Positions 16,446-25,397 of a DNA stretch of 64,000 nucleotides are shown here, piece after piece. The notes below the pieces were generated by a model. That model worked only from the letters and a program-made list of their open reading frames with translations. It was not told the DNA's origin and did not search any database. Position numbers and translations under genes: made by a program. Position 1 is the stretch's first letter. Each line of letters begins with the position of its first letter. Source of the DNA: Gaiellasilicea sp963794385. Its GTDB lineage: Bacteria; Actinomycetota; Thermoleophilia; Gaiellales; Gaiellaceae. The stretch lies in assembly GCA_963794385.1 (NCBI GenBank), contig CAWCDT010000015.1, forward strand, positions 31,187-95,186, in the 5' to 3' direction.

Positions 16446-17377
16446 TCGCCCACTGGGAGGAGACCGAGAGCGGTCGGCGCGAGGCCGGCCACATCGGAGG
16501 GGAGTGGACCAACCTCGGTGTCGCGGCCGGGACGAGGACGGTCGGCCTGAGCCGGATCCGGGTCGACGCCGGCAAGTGGTCGACGCCCTTCCACCGCCAG
16601 ACGACCGAGGAGGAGATCTTCTACGTCCTCGGCGGCTCGGGAATCTGCCTCCTCGACGGCTCCGCCTTCGAGGTGCGTGCAGGCGACTGCGTCGTGCACC
16701 GGGCGCGAGAGGCGCACAGCCTGCGCGCGGACGACGACGGTCTGGACGTGCTCGCTTTCGGCACCCGCGGCCAGACCGAGGTCGGGCACCTTCCGCGCGC
16801 CGGGGTGGGCTGGATCGGCGGCACCTGGGCCGAGGTCGGCACCGGCGACCACCCGTGGGCCCGGGAGGTGGCGGCCGGGGAGCCCGAGCCGCCGGAGATC
16901 GCGGCGCGCCCTCCGAGCGTGGTCAACGTCGACGAGCTCGAGGGTGCGGCGGGCGGCCGGGTGAAGCCGCTCGGACGGACGGCGGGAGCCGAACAGACGG
17001 GGCTGAACTGGGTCCAGCTCCACGAGGGCGAGGAAGGGGCGCCGCCGCACGTCCATTCGGCCGAGGAGGAGCTCTTCGTCGTGCTCGACGGGGAGGGCAT
17101 CCTCGAGCTCTGGCCGACGCCCCAACGTGCTCGGGCCGGGGTGGTGGAGTACGAGGAGAGGCCGATCCGCGCGGGACACGTCGTCTCGCGGCCGGCGGGC
17201 AGCGGCATCGCGCACGGCTTCCGGGCCGGTCCGCCCGGGATGACCTTGCTCGCGTACGGGACGCGCAACCCGAGCGACCTCTGTTACTACCCGCGTTCGA
17301 ACAAGATCGCCTTCCGTGGTCTCGGCCTGATCGCCCGGCTCGAGGACATCGCCTACGACGACGGCGAGCCACGGTAA
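16442..17377 (+). CDS. Bicupin protein
   Basis: 311 residues with two cupin barrels. The first (about 40-120) has the motif region FHRQTTEEEIFYVLGGSG and later CVVHRAREAHSLRAD. The second (about 195-290) has PPHVHSAEEELFVVLDGEG and IAHGF. The second barrel has His-X-His-type metal ligands plus Glu, so it can bind a divalent metal; the first is less complete. Such proteins act as sugar or oxalate-type enzymes or as small-molecule sensors, and the substrate is not evident. There is no signal peptide. It starts at a GTG overlapping the 69-aa gene and ends 46 nt before the ParA gene. Confidence 0.8.
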   Translation: MIAHWEETESGRREAGHIGGEWTNLGVAAGTRTVGLSRIRVDAGKWSTPFHRQTTEEEIFYVLGGSGICLLDGSAFEVRAGDCVVHRAREAHSLRADDDGLDVLAFGTRGQTEVGHLPRAGVGWIGGTWAEVGTGDHPWAREVAAGEPEPPEIAARPPSVVNVDELEGAAGGRVKPLGRTAGAEQTGLNWVQLHEGEEGAPPHVHSAEEELFVVLDGEGILELWPTPQRARAGVVEYEERPIRAGHVVSRPAGSGIAHGFRAGPPGMTLLAYGTRNPSDLCYYPRSNKIAFRGLGLIARLEDIAYDDGEPR

Positions 17378-17423
17378 ACGCGGGTGAAGGAAAACCCGGG
17401 CTAGGCTTGAATGCGGTGTCCAC

Positions 17424-18260
17424 ATGGGGTTCATGCGTCTGCTCCCGCGCCCGAATGTCCGGGTCGACATCCCCACTGAGGAGATGTCCTTGCAACGGGT
17501 GATCGCGTTCGCGAACCAGAAGGGCGGCGTCGCGAAGACGACCACGACCTTGAATCTCGCCGTCGCCTTCAAGGAACAGGGTCACCGCGTGCTCGTGATC
17601 GACCTCGACCCGCAGGGGAACCTGACCATGAGCCAGGGCATGAACCCGGACGCGATCGAGCGCTCGATGTTCGACGTGCTCGTGCACAGACTCCCGATCT
17701 CGGAGATCGTCCACCGCGCCGAGGTCGACGTCGCCGTCTCGTCGATCGACCTCGCCGGCGCCGAGCTCGCGCTCAGCGCCATGATCGGCCGCGAGCGCGC
17801 GCTCGAGAAGGCGCTCTTCGAGGTCCGCGGCAGCTACGACTTCATCCTGATCGACACCCCGCCGTCGCTCGGCCTGCTGACGATCAACGCGTTCGTTGCG
17901 GCCACCGGCGTGATCGTGCCCGTGCAGTGCGAGTACCTCTCGCTGCGCGGCCTTGTCCAGCTCGAGAATACGCTCGCGATGGTGCGCGAGAACCTCAACC
18001 CCGACGTCAGGATCGAGGGGATCCTGCCCACGATGTTCGACCGGCGGACGCTGCACTCGCGCGAGGCGGTCGAGATCCTCGAGGAGAACTTCGGCGACCT
18101 CGTCTACCGGACCCGCATCCGCAAGACGGTCCGGTACGCAGAGGCTCCCGTGAAGGGCTCATCCGTGTTGAAATACGACCCGACCGGTATGGCTGCCGAG
18201 GCCTACCGCGAGCTGGCGAAGGAGGTGCTCGATGGCGCGAAACCGCGCGAGCATGCGTGA
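17424..18260 (+). CDS. ParA/Soj-family partition ATPase
   Basis: 278 residues (258 if the later ATG at 17484 is used). The deviant Walker A is FANQKGGVAKTTT with both signature lysines. The A' region is VLVIDLDPQGNLTMSQGM and the B motif FILIDTPPSLG. The end reads VRYAEAPVKGSSVLKYDPTG, as in chromosomal Soj proteins. ParA proteins form ATP-dependent dimers on the nucleoid and drive segregation or positioning. No parB gene follows; instead the last 29 nt overlap the start of an ftsZ-family gene. This suggests a role in positioning the division machinery, as MipZ does elsewhere, but that is inference. Confidence 0.9.
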   Translation: MGFMRLLPRPNVRVDIPTEEMSLQRVIAFANQKGGVAKTTTTLNLAVAFKEQGHRVLVIDLDPQGNLTMSQGMNPDAIERSMFDVLVHRLPISEIVHRAEVDVAVSSIDLAGAELALSAMIGRERALEKALFEVRGSYDFILIDTPPSLGLLTINAFVAATGVIVPVQCEYLSLRGLVQLENTLAMVRENLNPDVRIEGILPTMFDRRTLHSREAVEILEENFGDLVYRTRIRKTVRYAEAPVKGSSVLKYDPTGMAAEAYRELAKEVLDGAKPREHA

Positions 18261-19653
18261 GGGCCCGCTCGCGGAGCTCTTCCGCGCGACGGAGGCCGCT
18301 CAGCGGCAGGCCGAGCAGGAGGGGAAGGAGCCCGCGCCGAAGACGCCGCCCGAGGAGCCGCAGGAGCAGACGGTCGAGCACGTCCCCGACTTCGCGAAGG
18401 AGGAGCCGCTCGCGGCCGCCCCCGAGCCTGTCGAGGAGGAGCCCGCGCCGCCGCCCGCAGAAGAGCAGGAGGTCGAGGAGTCCGCCGCCGCGGCAGCCCC
18501 GGCCCCGGTCAAGCCGGCGCGGACGCCGCGCGAGCCCGTCTACGAGCCACCGGTCGCACGCGTGATCGAGCCGCTGCCCGAGCCCGCGCCCAGGCTCGAG
18601 TACGCGCCGCCGCGCGACTCGTCCTCCTACCTCGCCATGATCCGCGTCGTCGGCGTCGGCGGCGCCGGACTGAACGCCGTGAACCGCATGATCGACGCCG
18701 GCCTCTCGCAGGTCGAGTTCGTCGCGGTCAACACGGACGTCCAGCAGCTCCAGCTTTCGGACGCGCCGGTGAAGCTGCACATCGGCCGCGATCTCACCCA
18801 GGGGCTCGGCTCCGGTGCCGACCCGGAGATCGGCCGCCGCGCCGCCGAGGAGAGCTACGACCAGATCAAGAACGCACTACGCGGCTCGGACATGGTCTTC
18901 GTTACAGCCGGCGAGGGCGGCGGCACGGGCAGCGGCGCCGCTCCTGTGGTCGCTCGCATCGCGCGTGAGCTCGGCTCGCTCACAGTCGGCATCGTCACGA
19001 CGCCGTTCCGGTTCGAAGGGACGCGCCGCATGGCGTCGTCGAATGCCGGCGTCGAGGAGCTGCGCGGTGCCTGCGACACGGTGATCGTGATCCCTAACGA
19101 CCGCCTGCTGGAGGTGCTCGACCGGTCGACCTCGATGCTCGACGCCTTCAAGATCGCCGACGACGTCCTCCGCCAAGGCGTGCAGGGCATCACCGACCTG
19201 ATCACGATGCCCGGCCTGATCAACCTCGACTTCGCCGACGTTCGCACCGTCATGCGCGACGCGGGCTCGGCGCTGATGGGGATCGGCTACGCCACGGGCG
19301 AGGAACGCGCGAAGCAGGCCGCCGAGCGGGCCCTGAAGTCGCCGCTGATCGACACCGAGATCGTCGCCGCGCGCGGGATCCTGCTCTCGATCGCCGGCGG
19401 CGAAGACCTGACCCTGCTCGAGGTGAACGACGCTGCGGAAGTCGTCCGCCAGGCGGCGACCGACGACACCAACATCATCTTCGGCGCCACCGTCGACGAA
19501 CGGCTCTCCGGCCAGGTGTGGGTGACGGTCGTCGCGACCGGTCTCGGGGGCAGCCGCCGCCGGGCGCAGCCGTCGTTCACACCGGCGTCGCCAAGCCGTC
19601 CGCGCCGCGAAGACCCGCTCGAGCCGCCCAGCTTCCTCCGAAGCTCCGGCTAG
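18232..19653 (+). CDS. ftsZ: FtsZ cell-division GTPase with a long acidic N-terminal extension
   Basis: 473 residues. The start is firm: AAGGAGG lies 6 nt before ATG 18232. Residues 1-130 are low-complexity and rich in Glu, Pro and Ala, without a known domain. The FtsZ core starts at about 136 with MIRVVGVGGAGLNAVNRM. The tubulin signature GGGTGSG is near 229, the nucleotide loop IVTTPFRFEG near 250, and the T7 synergy loop region NLDFADVRTVM near 330. The C-terminus LEPPSFLRSSG resembles the conserved peptide that binds FtsA/SepF. Most FtsZ proteins have fewer than about 20 residues before the core. The gene overlaps parA by 29 nt, so synthesis of the two is coupled. Confidence 0.93.
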   Translation: MARNRASMREGPLAELFRATEAAQRQAEQEGKEPAPKTPPEEPQEQTVEHVPDFAKEEPLAAAPEPVEEEPAPPPAEEQEVEESAAAAAPAPVKPARTPREPVYEPPVARVIEPLPEPAPRLEYAPPRDSSSYLAMIRVVGVGGAGLNAVNRMIDAGLSQVEFVAVNTDVQQLQLSDAPVKLHIGRDLTQGLGSGADPEIGRRAAEESYDQIKNALRGSDMVFVTAGEGGGTGSGAAPVVARIARELGSLTVGIVTTPFRFEGTRRMASSNAGVEELRGACDTVIVIPNDRLLEVLDRSTSMLDAFKIADDVLRQGVQGITDLITMPGLINLDFADVRTVMRDAGSALMGIGYATGEERAKQAAERALKSPLIDTEIVAARGILLSIAGGEDLTLLEVNDAAEVVRQAATDDTNIIFGATVDERLSGQVWVTVVATGLGGSRRRAQPSFTPASPSRPRREDPLEPPSFLRSSG

Positions 19654-20666
19654 ACCAGCGGGAAGAGCACGGTCGCGCCGAACGCGCCCGCGATTGCGCA
19701 GCAGCCGAGCGCGGACACGAGCGCCGGCCGCCAACGCTGCGCCTCCACACGGCTGCCGGCGAAGTAGAGGAGGCTGCCGCAGCCGAGCGCGAGCGTCGTC
19801 AGCGTCTCGACCGCGCCGAACGCGATTCCGGCCGACACCGCGACGCCCGAAGCGGCGCCGCTGGCCTTCAGCGCGAACGCCACGGCAGCACTCGCCACGC
19901 CGATGTTGCCGGGGGTAAGCGGCAGGATCCCGGCGAGGTCGAGCGCGGGGATGATGATCAGAGCCGCCGCGAGCGGCTCGTCCACGCCGAACGCGGCGGC
20001 GATGCCCGCCGCCGCCGCAAGACGCAGTCCCATGGCCAGTCCGACCCAGCCCACGAGTCGCGCCGCCGCCCACGGGCAGCGACCGAGGACGCGGAAGGCG
20101 TCGAGGACGTGGCCGAAGCGGCGTCCGGGCCGTGTCGACCGGGCCCGCCAGGCAACGAGTCCCGCGACAAGCGCCGCGAGCAAGAGTGCCGCGATCGGCC
20201 AACGCGGGAGTGCTCCGCTCGCCGAGCCGAGTGCGAGGACGACCGCGAGCCAGAGCGCCCGCACGGCGGCGAGCGACGTCGCGACGCCGCCGACGGTCCA
20301 GAGCCGCCCCTCGCCGTGCAGCACGCGTGAGAAGAGCGCGAAGCGAACGGCGGTGCCGGCGCGTGCCGGTGCGAGCGCGTTCACGAGCGAGCCGGTGCAG
20401 TAGCGCGCGGTCGCGTCGGCCGTCGTCGTCGACCCGCCGCAGCGTGTCAACGCGGATGCCCACCCGCAGGCAGAAGCGACGAGCGAGCCCGCGAACGCGG
20501 CCCCGGCCATCCAGAGCCAGAGCGGCGCGGCGTCACCGAGCCCGTCGATTCCGGCGGCGAGCCGGTCACCGAGCAGCTGCGGCGTCAGGGCAAGTACCGC
20601 GAGCGCGGCGAGCGAGCCGAGGAAGAGCGCAGCGTGGCTCATCCTCAGGTCGAAGTGGGCGCGCAT
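19650..20666 (-). CDS. Lysylphosphatidylglycerol synthase transmembrane-domain (flippase-like) protein
   Basis: 338 residues with about eight predicted membrane helices, for example HAALFLGSLAALAVLALTP at the N-terminus and LAAALIIIPALDLAGILPL in the second half. The family landmark is TPGNIGVASAAVAFALKASG with the Gly-Asn-Ile-Gly turn. This region occurs alone (YbhN/UPF0104-type) or fused to the MprF synthase domain; here no synthase domain is present. Related proteins are thought to move lipids or lipid-linked sugars across the membrane. The gene is convergent with ftsZ; the ends overlap by 4 nt. Confidence 0.75.
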   Translation of the reverse strand: MRAHFDLRMSHAALFLGSLAALAVLALTPQLLGDRLAAGIDGLGDAAPLWLWMAGAAFAGSLVASACGWASALTRCGGSTTTADATARYCTGSLVNALAPARAGTAVRFALFSRVLHGEGRLWTVGGVATSLAAVRALWLAVVLALGSASGALPRWPIAALLLAALVAGLVAWRARSTRPGRRFGHVLDAFRVLGRCPWAAARLVGWVGLAMGLRLAAAAGIAAAFGVDEPLAAALIIIPALDLAGILPLTPGNIGVASAAVAFALKASGAASGVAVSAGIAFGAVETLTTLALGCGSLLYFAGSRVEAQRWRPALVSALGCCAIAGAFGATVLFPLV

Positions 20667-20734
20667 CGCAAGCTACAAGGTAGCGCGCGCCGGCGAACAT
20701 CTCTTCACCCTTTTCGGCATCCATACAGCACCTT

Positions 20735-20740
20735 TACCCT
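20735..20740 (+). promoter_or_regulatory. -10-like element 7 nt before the gamma-glutamyltranspeptidase start
   Basis: TACCCT is followed by 7 nt and ATG 20748; the upstream bases are locally AT-rich (CTTTTCGG, ATACAGCA). Leaderless geometry. Confidence 0.35.
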
Positions 20741-20747
20741 GAGTTCG

Positions 20748-22058
20748 ATGCAGGGCGCGATCGCAGCCGGGAACCGGGTCACCGCAGAGGCGGGTGCTGG
20801 GGTGCTCGTGGGCGGCGGGAACGCGGTCGATGCATGCATCGCGGCGGCCTTCGCAGCAGCCGTGGCCGAGGGGCCGCTGACCGGGCCTACGGGCGGCGGG
20901 TTCCTGCTCACATGGCTCGACGGCGAAGCGACCCTGCTCGACTGCTTCTTCGCCGTCCCGACGAGGCCGCTCGGCGAGATCGAGGATCTGACCGTCGACT
21001 TCGGCGACTCGACGCAGAGCTACCACATCGGCGCGGGCTCGGTCGCCGTCCCGGGGCTCGTCGCCGGGCTCGAGGAGGCGCACCGCCGCTTCGGCACCGT
21101 CCCCTGGCCGGCGCTCGTCGAGCCCGCGGTCGAGCTCGCCGGGCAGGGTCTCGACTGCAACGACGCCCAGCGGTTCCTCCACCTCATCCTGGCGGGGATC
21201 CTGCAGCGCGACGAGGGCGGCCGCCGGATCTACGGTGTCGAGGAGCGGATCGAGACGGTCGACTTCGTCGAGACGCTCGAACATCTCCGCGACGCCGCCG
21301 CGAACGCGGTCACCCAGCTGATCCCGGAGCTCGCGGACGACATCGCCGCCTATCGCGTCGCGACACCGGAGCCGATCCGCACCCGGATCGGCTCGTGCGA
21401 GGTGCTGACGACCCCGGCACCCTCCCGCGGCGGCGCGATCGTCGCCGCTGCCCTCGCACGCCTGGCAACGGCGAACACACTCGACGAGCGTGCCCAGGCG
21501 CTCAAGCACGGGTACGAGGCGGCGCCGCCGCTCGCGGTGGCGGGCACGACCCAGATCTCCGTCATCGACTCGGAGGGCAACGCCGCCGCGCTGTCCTCGA
21601 CCCTCGGCGCGGGGTCGGGCATCTTCCGCGGCGGCACGCAGCTGAACAACATGCTCGGCGAGCTCGACGTGGTCGGCCACGCGCCGAAGACGCCCGGCGC
21701 TCGGCTTGCGAGCATGATGACCCCGACGCTCGTGCTCGAAGACGAGCAGCCGCGGCTCGCGCTCGGCAGCGCCGGCTCGGTGCGCCTCGCCGGCGCGATC
21801 GCGCAGGTCGCCGACACCGTCCTGCGCGGCACGCCCGTCGACAAGGCGATCGACAACCCGCGGATCCACGTCGACGGCGACGTCCTCCATCTCGAGGGCG
21901 GCCTGATGGAGCTCGCGCCAGAGGGATGGAGCCCCGTTCGCTGGTCGGGCCGCAACCTCTACTTCGGCGGCGTCGCCGCAGTGGAGCGCCGCGCGGACGG
22001 CTCACTCGCCGCCGCGGGCGACCCGCGCCGCGGCGGTCACGGCATCGTCGTCGGATGA
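20748..22058 (+). CDS. Gamma-glutamyltranspeptidase family protein
   Basis: 436 residues of the Ntn-hydrolase GGT family. The N-terminal landmarks are AGAGVLVGGGNAVDACIAAA and PTGGGFLLTW. Autoprocessing would free the Thr in AGTTQISVIDSEGN as the new N-terminal nucleophile. The conserved small-subunit end is GGHGIVVG. It is shorter than classical GGT (about 550 residues) and has no signal peptide, so it probably acts in the cytoplasm on glutathione-like or other gamma-glutamyl compounds. ATG 20748 is chosen because an upstream in-frame extension lies over the promoter of the divergent flippase-like gene. The stop overlaps the start of the GNAT gene. Confidence 0.85.
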   Translation: MQGAIAAGNRVTAEAGAGVLVGGGNAVDACIAAAFAAAVAEGPLTGPTGGGFLLTWLDGEATLLDCFFAVPTRPLGEIEDLTVDFGDSTQSYHIGAGSVAVPGLVAGLEEAHRRFGTVPWPALVEPAVELAGQGLDCNDAQRFLHLILAGILQRDEGGRRIYGVEERIETVDFVETLEHLRDAAANAVTQLIPELADDIAAYRVATPEPIRTRIGSCEVLTTPAPSRGGAIVAAALARLATANTLDERAQALKHGYEAAPPLAVAGTTQISVIDSEGNAAALSSTLGAGSGIFRGGTQLNNMLGELDVVGHAPKTPGARLASMMTPTLVLEDEQPRLALGSAGSVRLAGAIAQVADTVLRGTPVDKAIDNPRIHVDGDVLHLEGGLMELAPEGWSPVRWSGRNLYFGGVAAVERRADGSLAAAGDPRRGGHGIVVG

Positions 22059-22558
22059 GCTTGGTGGTGAGACCTGCGCGGCCGGACGACGCGGCGGCGC
22101 TCGTCGAGCTCGCCGTGTCCGTCGGCAGCGAGCCGGAGGCCTGGCTCCTGAACACGGACAGCTGGCGCAGCGTGGGGGAGGAGCGCCGCTATCTTCGCGC
22201 GCTCAAGCGACACCCGGACGCGGCGGTCTTCGTCGCCGAGGATGAGGGCACGGTCGTCGGCCGCCTCTCCGTCGCGCGCGATCCGCACCGGGCGAGCCAC
22301 CATGTCGCCGACCTCGGCCTGATGGTCGCCGCCGGTCACCGCCGCCGCGGGGTCGGGCGCGCGCTCCTCGAGCAGGCCGTCGAGTGGGCGCGCGATGCGG
22401 GCATCCGGAAGCTCGAACTGCATGTCTTCCCGTGGAACGAGCCGGCGATCCGTCTCTACGAGCAGTTCGGCTACGAGCGCGAGGGCTTTCGCCACGAGCA
22501 CTACCGCCGCGACGACGAGTACGTCGACGCGATCCTCATGGCGTACCGCGTCGATTGA
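22055..22558 (+). CDS. GNAT-family N-acetyltransferase
   Basis: 167 residues. Motif A is complete: LGLMVAAGHRRRGVGRALLE (about 87-106) with the R/Q-x-x-G-x-G/A loop that binds the acetyl-CoA pyrophosphate. The C-terminal ELHVFPWNEPAIRLYEQFGY (about 118-137) and later the DEYVDAILMAYRVD ending match the RimI/ribosomal-protein type of GNAT. The start ATG overlaps the stop of the GGT gene by 4 nt, so they form one operon; a metabolic link is not obvious. Confidence 0.9.
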   Translation: MSLVVRPARPDDAAALVELAVSVGSEPEAWLLNTDSWRSVGEERRYLRALKRHPDAAVFVAEDEGTVVGRLSVARDPHRASHHVADLGLMVAAGHRRRGVGRALLEQAVEWARDAGIRKLELHVFPWNEPAIRLYEQFGYEREGFRHEHYRRDDEYVDAILMAYRVD

Positions 22559-23045
22559 GCTCGTCGGAGAGCAGGCGCAGCTCGCTCGCGACAACCTGAT
22601 CCCGTGGGCGACCGGTCGCCTCCTTCATCGCGATCAGGTCGTCGAGCGACGCGACGAGGACCTGATGTCCGTCCACCTCCATCGGCGCTCCGGCGCGCCG
22701 CCTGAGCGCGTCGTAGCTCGGCGATCCGTCGGGTCGGTCGAGGAGATCGAGTGGGCCGCTGTCCGTGTCGAATGTGAAATGTGCGCCTGCTGCGAGTGTC
22801 TTTTCATCGAGCAGGAACGGAACGTCCGCCGGCGCGCCACGCAGCCGAGCGGCCACCTCACGTAGCGCAGCCGCAAGTCGCTCGAGGTTGTGCGGGTCGC
22901 GCGCGTATGCGATGTCGAGATCCCGCGTGATGTAGGCGGAACCGCGTGCCGAGCCTGCCATGCCGCCGATGACGACGAAGTCGACACCGTGCGCGACGAG
23001 CACACGGAGCAGCTCACGCGGGCGAAACGGCTCTTCGGCCTGCAT
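22536..23045 (-). CDS. Nucleotidyltransferase, partner of the HTH gene
   Basis: 169 residues with the minimal nucleotidyltransferase fold. GVDFVVIGGMAGSARG supplies the G-G/S loop and ITRDLDIAYARD supplies the two metal-binding Asp residues (Asp-x-Asp). The end LVASLDDLIAMKEATGRPRD is the helical signature shared with AbiEii/MNT-type proteins. The gene lies directly behind an XRE-family HTH gene and overlaps it by 32 nt. HTH-nucleotidyltransferase pairs of this type often behave as toxin-antitoxin or phage-exclusion modules in which the transferase modifies a partner or a tRNA; for this pair it is inference. The 3' end is convergent with the GNAT gene. Confidence 0.78.
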   Translation of the reverse strand: MQAEEPFRPRELLRVLVAHGVDFVVIGGMAGSARGSAYITRDLDIAYARDPHNLERLAAALREVAARLRGAPADVPFLLDEKTLAAGAHFTFDTDSGPLDLLDRPDGSPSYDALRRRAGAPMEVDGHQVLVASLDDLIAMKEATGRPRDQVVASELRLLSDELNRRGTP

Positions 23046-23346
23046 CTCGTAGCATCTGGGCGAACTCCGCGTATGCCTCGGCCTGGGCGAGTCGCTGGCT
23101 CACGTTCAGCTCGAGGTTGCCCTGGATCAGCGTCACGTCGTGCCCCCAGTCGATCTCGCGGGCGTCGAGGACGAGCTCCTCGTTCATCATCGCGAGCAGC
23201 TTCCCCAGCGTCTCGACCGTGGGCGAGACGAGCCCGCGCTCGATCCGCGAGATCGCGGCCTGGGAGGTGCGGGCGCGGATCGCGAGCTGCTTCTGCGTCA
23301 GCCCGTGCCGCCGCCGCGCCTCGCGCAACAGCTCGCCGGCGTCCAT
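23014..23346 (-). CDS. XRE-family HTH regulator, partner of the nucleotidyltransferase
   Basis: 110 residues. The N-terminal 60 form a lambda-repressor-like HTH: LLREARRRHGLTQKQLAIRA, then SQAAISRIERGLVSPTVETL. The remaining 50 residues are helical. It is the first gene of a two-gene operon and would repress it or act as antitoxin, the usual role in such pairs. A -10 lies 6 nt before the start codon. Confidence 0.85.
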   Translation of the reverse strand: MDAGELLREARRRHGLTQKQLAIRARTSQAAISRIERGLVSPTVETLGKLLAMMNEELVLDAREIDWGHDVTLIQGNLELNVSQRLAQAEAYAEFAQMLRDAGRRAVSPA

Positions 23347-23352
23347 GCGATG

Positions 23353-23358
23353 AAAATA
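23353..23358 (-). promoter_or_regulatory. -10 element of the HTH/nucleotidyltransferase operon
   Basis: On the minus strand TATTTT stands 6 nt before ATG 23346; leaderless geometry in a short AT-rich patch. Confidence 0.45.
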
Positions 23359-23418
23359 TCAGAAAAGATGTCCACCGAGCCGTGACGCGCGCGCCGCGTG
23401 TGACGTATAAGGAGTGTG

Positions 23419-25318
23419 ATGACCGTGGCTCGACGCGTCGCGTTGCTCCTGGGGCTGGCGGCACTCGTCGCCGTCGCGCTCGCCGGGACGAGAGCCGATG
23501 CGCGCGCGACGAAAACGCAGAAGCTGGTCGCCTTCCGCTCCTGCGGCGACCTGCTCGGCTACGCGAAGCAGCATGCGGGCCGCTTCGTCGGCCCGTACGG
23601 GCTCGGGCAGCCGGGACTCGGTCCGGTCGCCGCCGAGGCCGCGCCCACCCGGACAGCGGCCCCGCAGCAGGGCGTCGACTACTCGGGGACGAACGTCCAG
23701 GAGGAAGGTGTCGACGAGCCCGACCTCGTCAAGACCGACGGACGCACCGTCTTCGCGGTCGCGAGCGGCCGCCTCAACGCAGTCGACGTCCGCACGCAGA
23801 AGCCGCGTCTCCTCGACACGCTGAAGCTCGACACCGCCTCGAACCACGAGCTGCTCCTCCACGGCGACCGCCTGCTCGTGCTCTCGCGCGGCGGCTACTG
23901 GGCCGAGCCGCTGCCCGCGATCGCGGCGCGGATCGCGCCCTTCGCGCCGGCCGAGTCCGTCCTCACTGAGGTGGACGTGTCCGATCCCGCCCGGCTGCGC
24001 GTTGTCAACACGCTGACACTCGACGGCGCCTACGTCGCGGCGCGCCTGGTCGGCGGCAGCGCGCGGATCATCTCCACCGCCCAGATCCCCGCCAAGCTCC
24101 AGTTCAGGCTGCCGACGGACCCGAGCCCCGATGCGCTGTCGGCCGCGGCGAAGCGCAACCGCGCCGTCGTCGCCTCCTCGCGCGTCGGCGCGTGGCTGCC
24201 TTCCTACCGCCTCAAGCGGGCGGGCGCGAAGGCCGGGCCGAAGCGCGCGCTCGTCCAGTGCCGCCAGGTGAGTCGCCCGCCGGGCTTCTCCGGGCTCGGG
24301 ATGCTCACCGTGCTGACGGTCGACCTGGCGCAAGGGGCTCCAGCCCGTCGACTCGGTCGCGGTGATGACGGACGGGCGGATCGTCTACGCCTCCCCCGAG
24401 AGCCTCTACGTCGCGACCGAGCGCTGGGCCGACCGTCCCGATCCGAACACGCCGACGCAGGAGAAGAACGGCGTCACGACCGCGATCCACAAGTTCGACA
24501 TCTCGAGTCCCGCGCGGACGCAGTACCGCGGCAGCGGCACGGTGTCCGGCTACCTGCTCAGCCAGTGGTCGCTCTCCGAGCACCGCGGCGTCCTCCGCGT
24601 CGTCAGCACCGAGGCGCCGGCCTGGTGGGGCGGCGGCGTCGGCGAGGCCGAGTCGTTCCTGACGACGCTACGCCCGCGCGACGGCGGTCTCGCCCAGGTC
24701 GGCCGGGTCGGCGGGCTCGGGAAGGGCGAGCGCGTCTACGCCGTCCGCTTCGCCGGCGACGTCGGCTACGCGGTCACCTTCCGCCAGATCGACCCGCTCT
24801 ACACGATCGACCTGGCCGTGCCGGAGCGCCCGCGCGTGCTCGGCGAGCTGAAGATCCCCGGCTACTCCGCTTACCTGCACCCGATTGGCGAGGACCTGCT
24901 GCTCGGCATCGGCCAGGACGCGACCGACGAAGGCCGCCCGCTCGGCACGCAGATCTCGCTCTTCGACGTCTCGAACCTGCGCAGTCCGACGCGGCTGCAC
25001 AAGCAGCATCTCGGCCAGGGGTGGTCGGAGGCGGAGTCGGACCACCACGCCTTCCTCCACTGGCCGCGCACGGGCCTCGTCGTCGTTCCGTTCGAGCTGC
25101 GCGCCGCCGGCTACCGGGTCGGGCGCGCGCGCGGGGTCGACCCGGTCGGAAACGTCGAGCACGGGAAGGTCCCGATCCGGCGCTCGCTCGTCGTCGGCGC
25201 CTCGCTGCTGACCGTCTCGGACGCGGGCCTCAAGTCGAGCAACCTCGCGACAATGGCCGAGCAGGGCTGGGCCGCCTTCCCAGCGCCCGAGCCACCGGCG
25301 CCGCGGCCGTTGCCCTGA
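23419..25318 (+). CDS. Secreted beta-propeller domain protein (one frameshift in the data)
   Basis: A protein of about 630 residues of the actinobacterial beta-propeller family. AAGGAG precedes ATG 23419. Residues 1-30 are a signal peptide (VALLLGLAALVAVALAGTRA). Landmarks are TNVQEEGVDEPDLVKTDGR, a hallmark of the family that looks like a metal or substrate site, GDRLLVLSRGG, and in the second half RFAGDVGYAVTFRQIDPLY and HPIGEDLLLGIGQDATDEG. The frame breaks in the GGGG run at 24334-24337; taking out one G restores a continuous product (DLAQGLQPVDSVAVMTDG). The function of the family is unknown; archaeal relatives are cell-surface proteins. Confidence 0.82.
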
Positions 25319-25397
25319 ACGCACTGGGCGTTCAGGTCGGTCTGACCACCCCTTCGTGGGATGTCGCCAACGCCCGTGCTGACGATCATTCCGCCTC

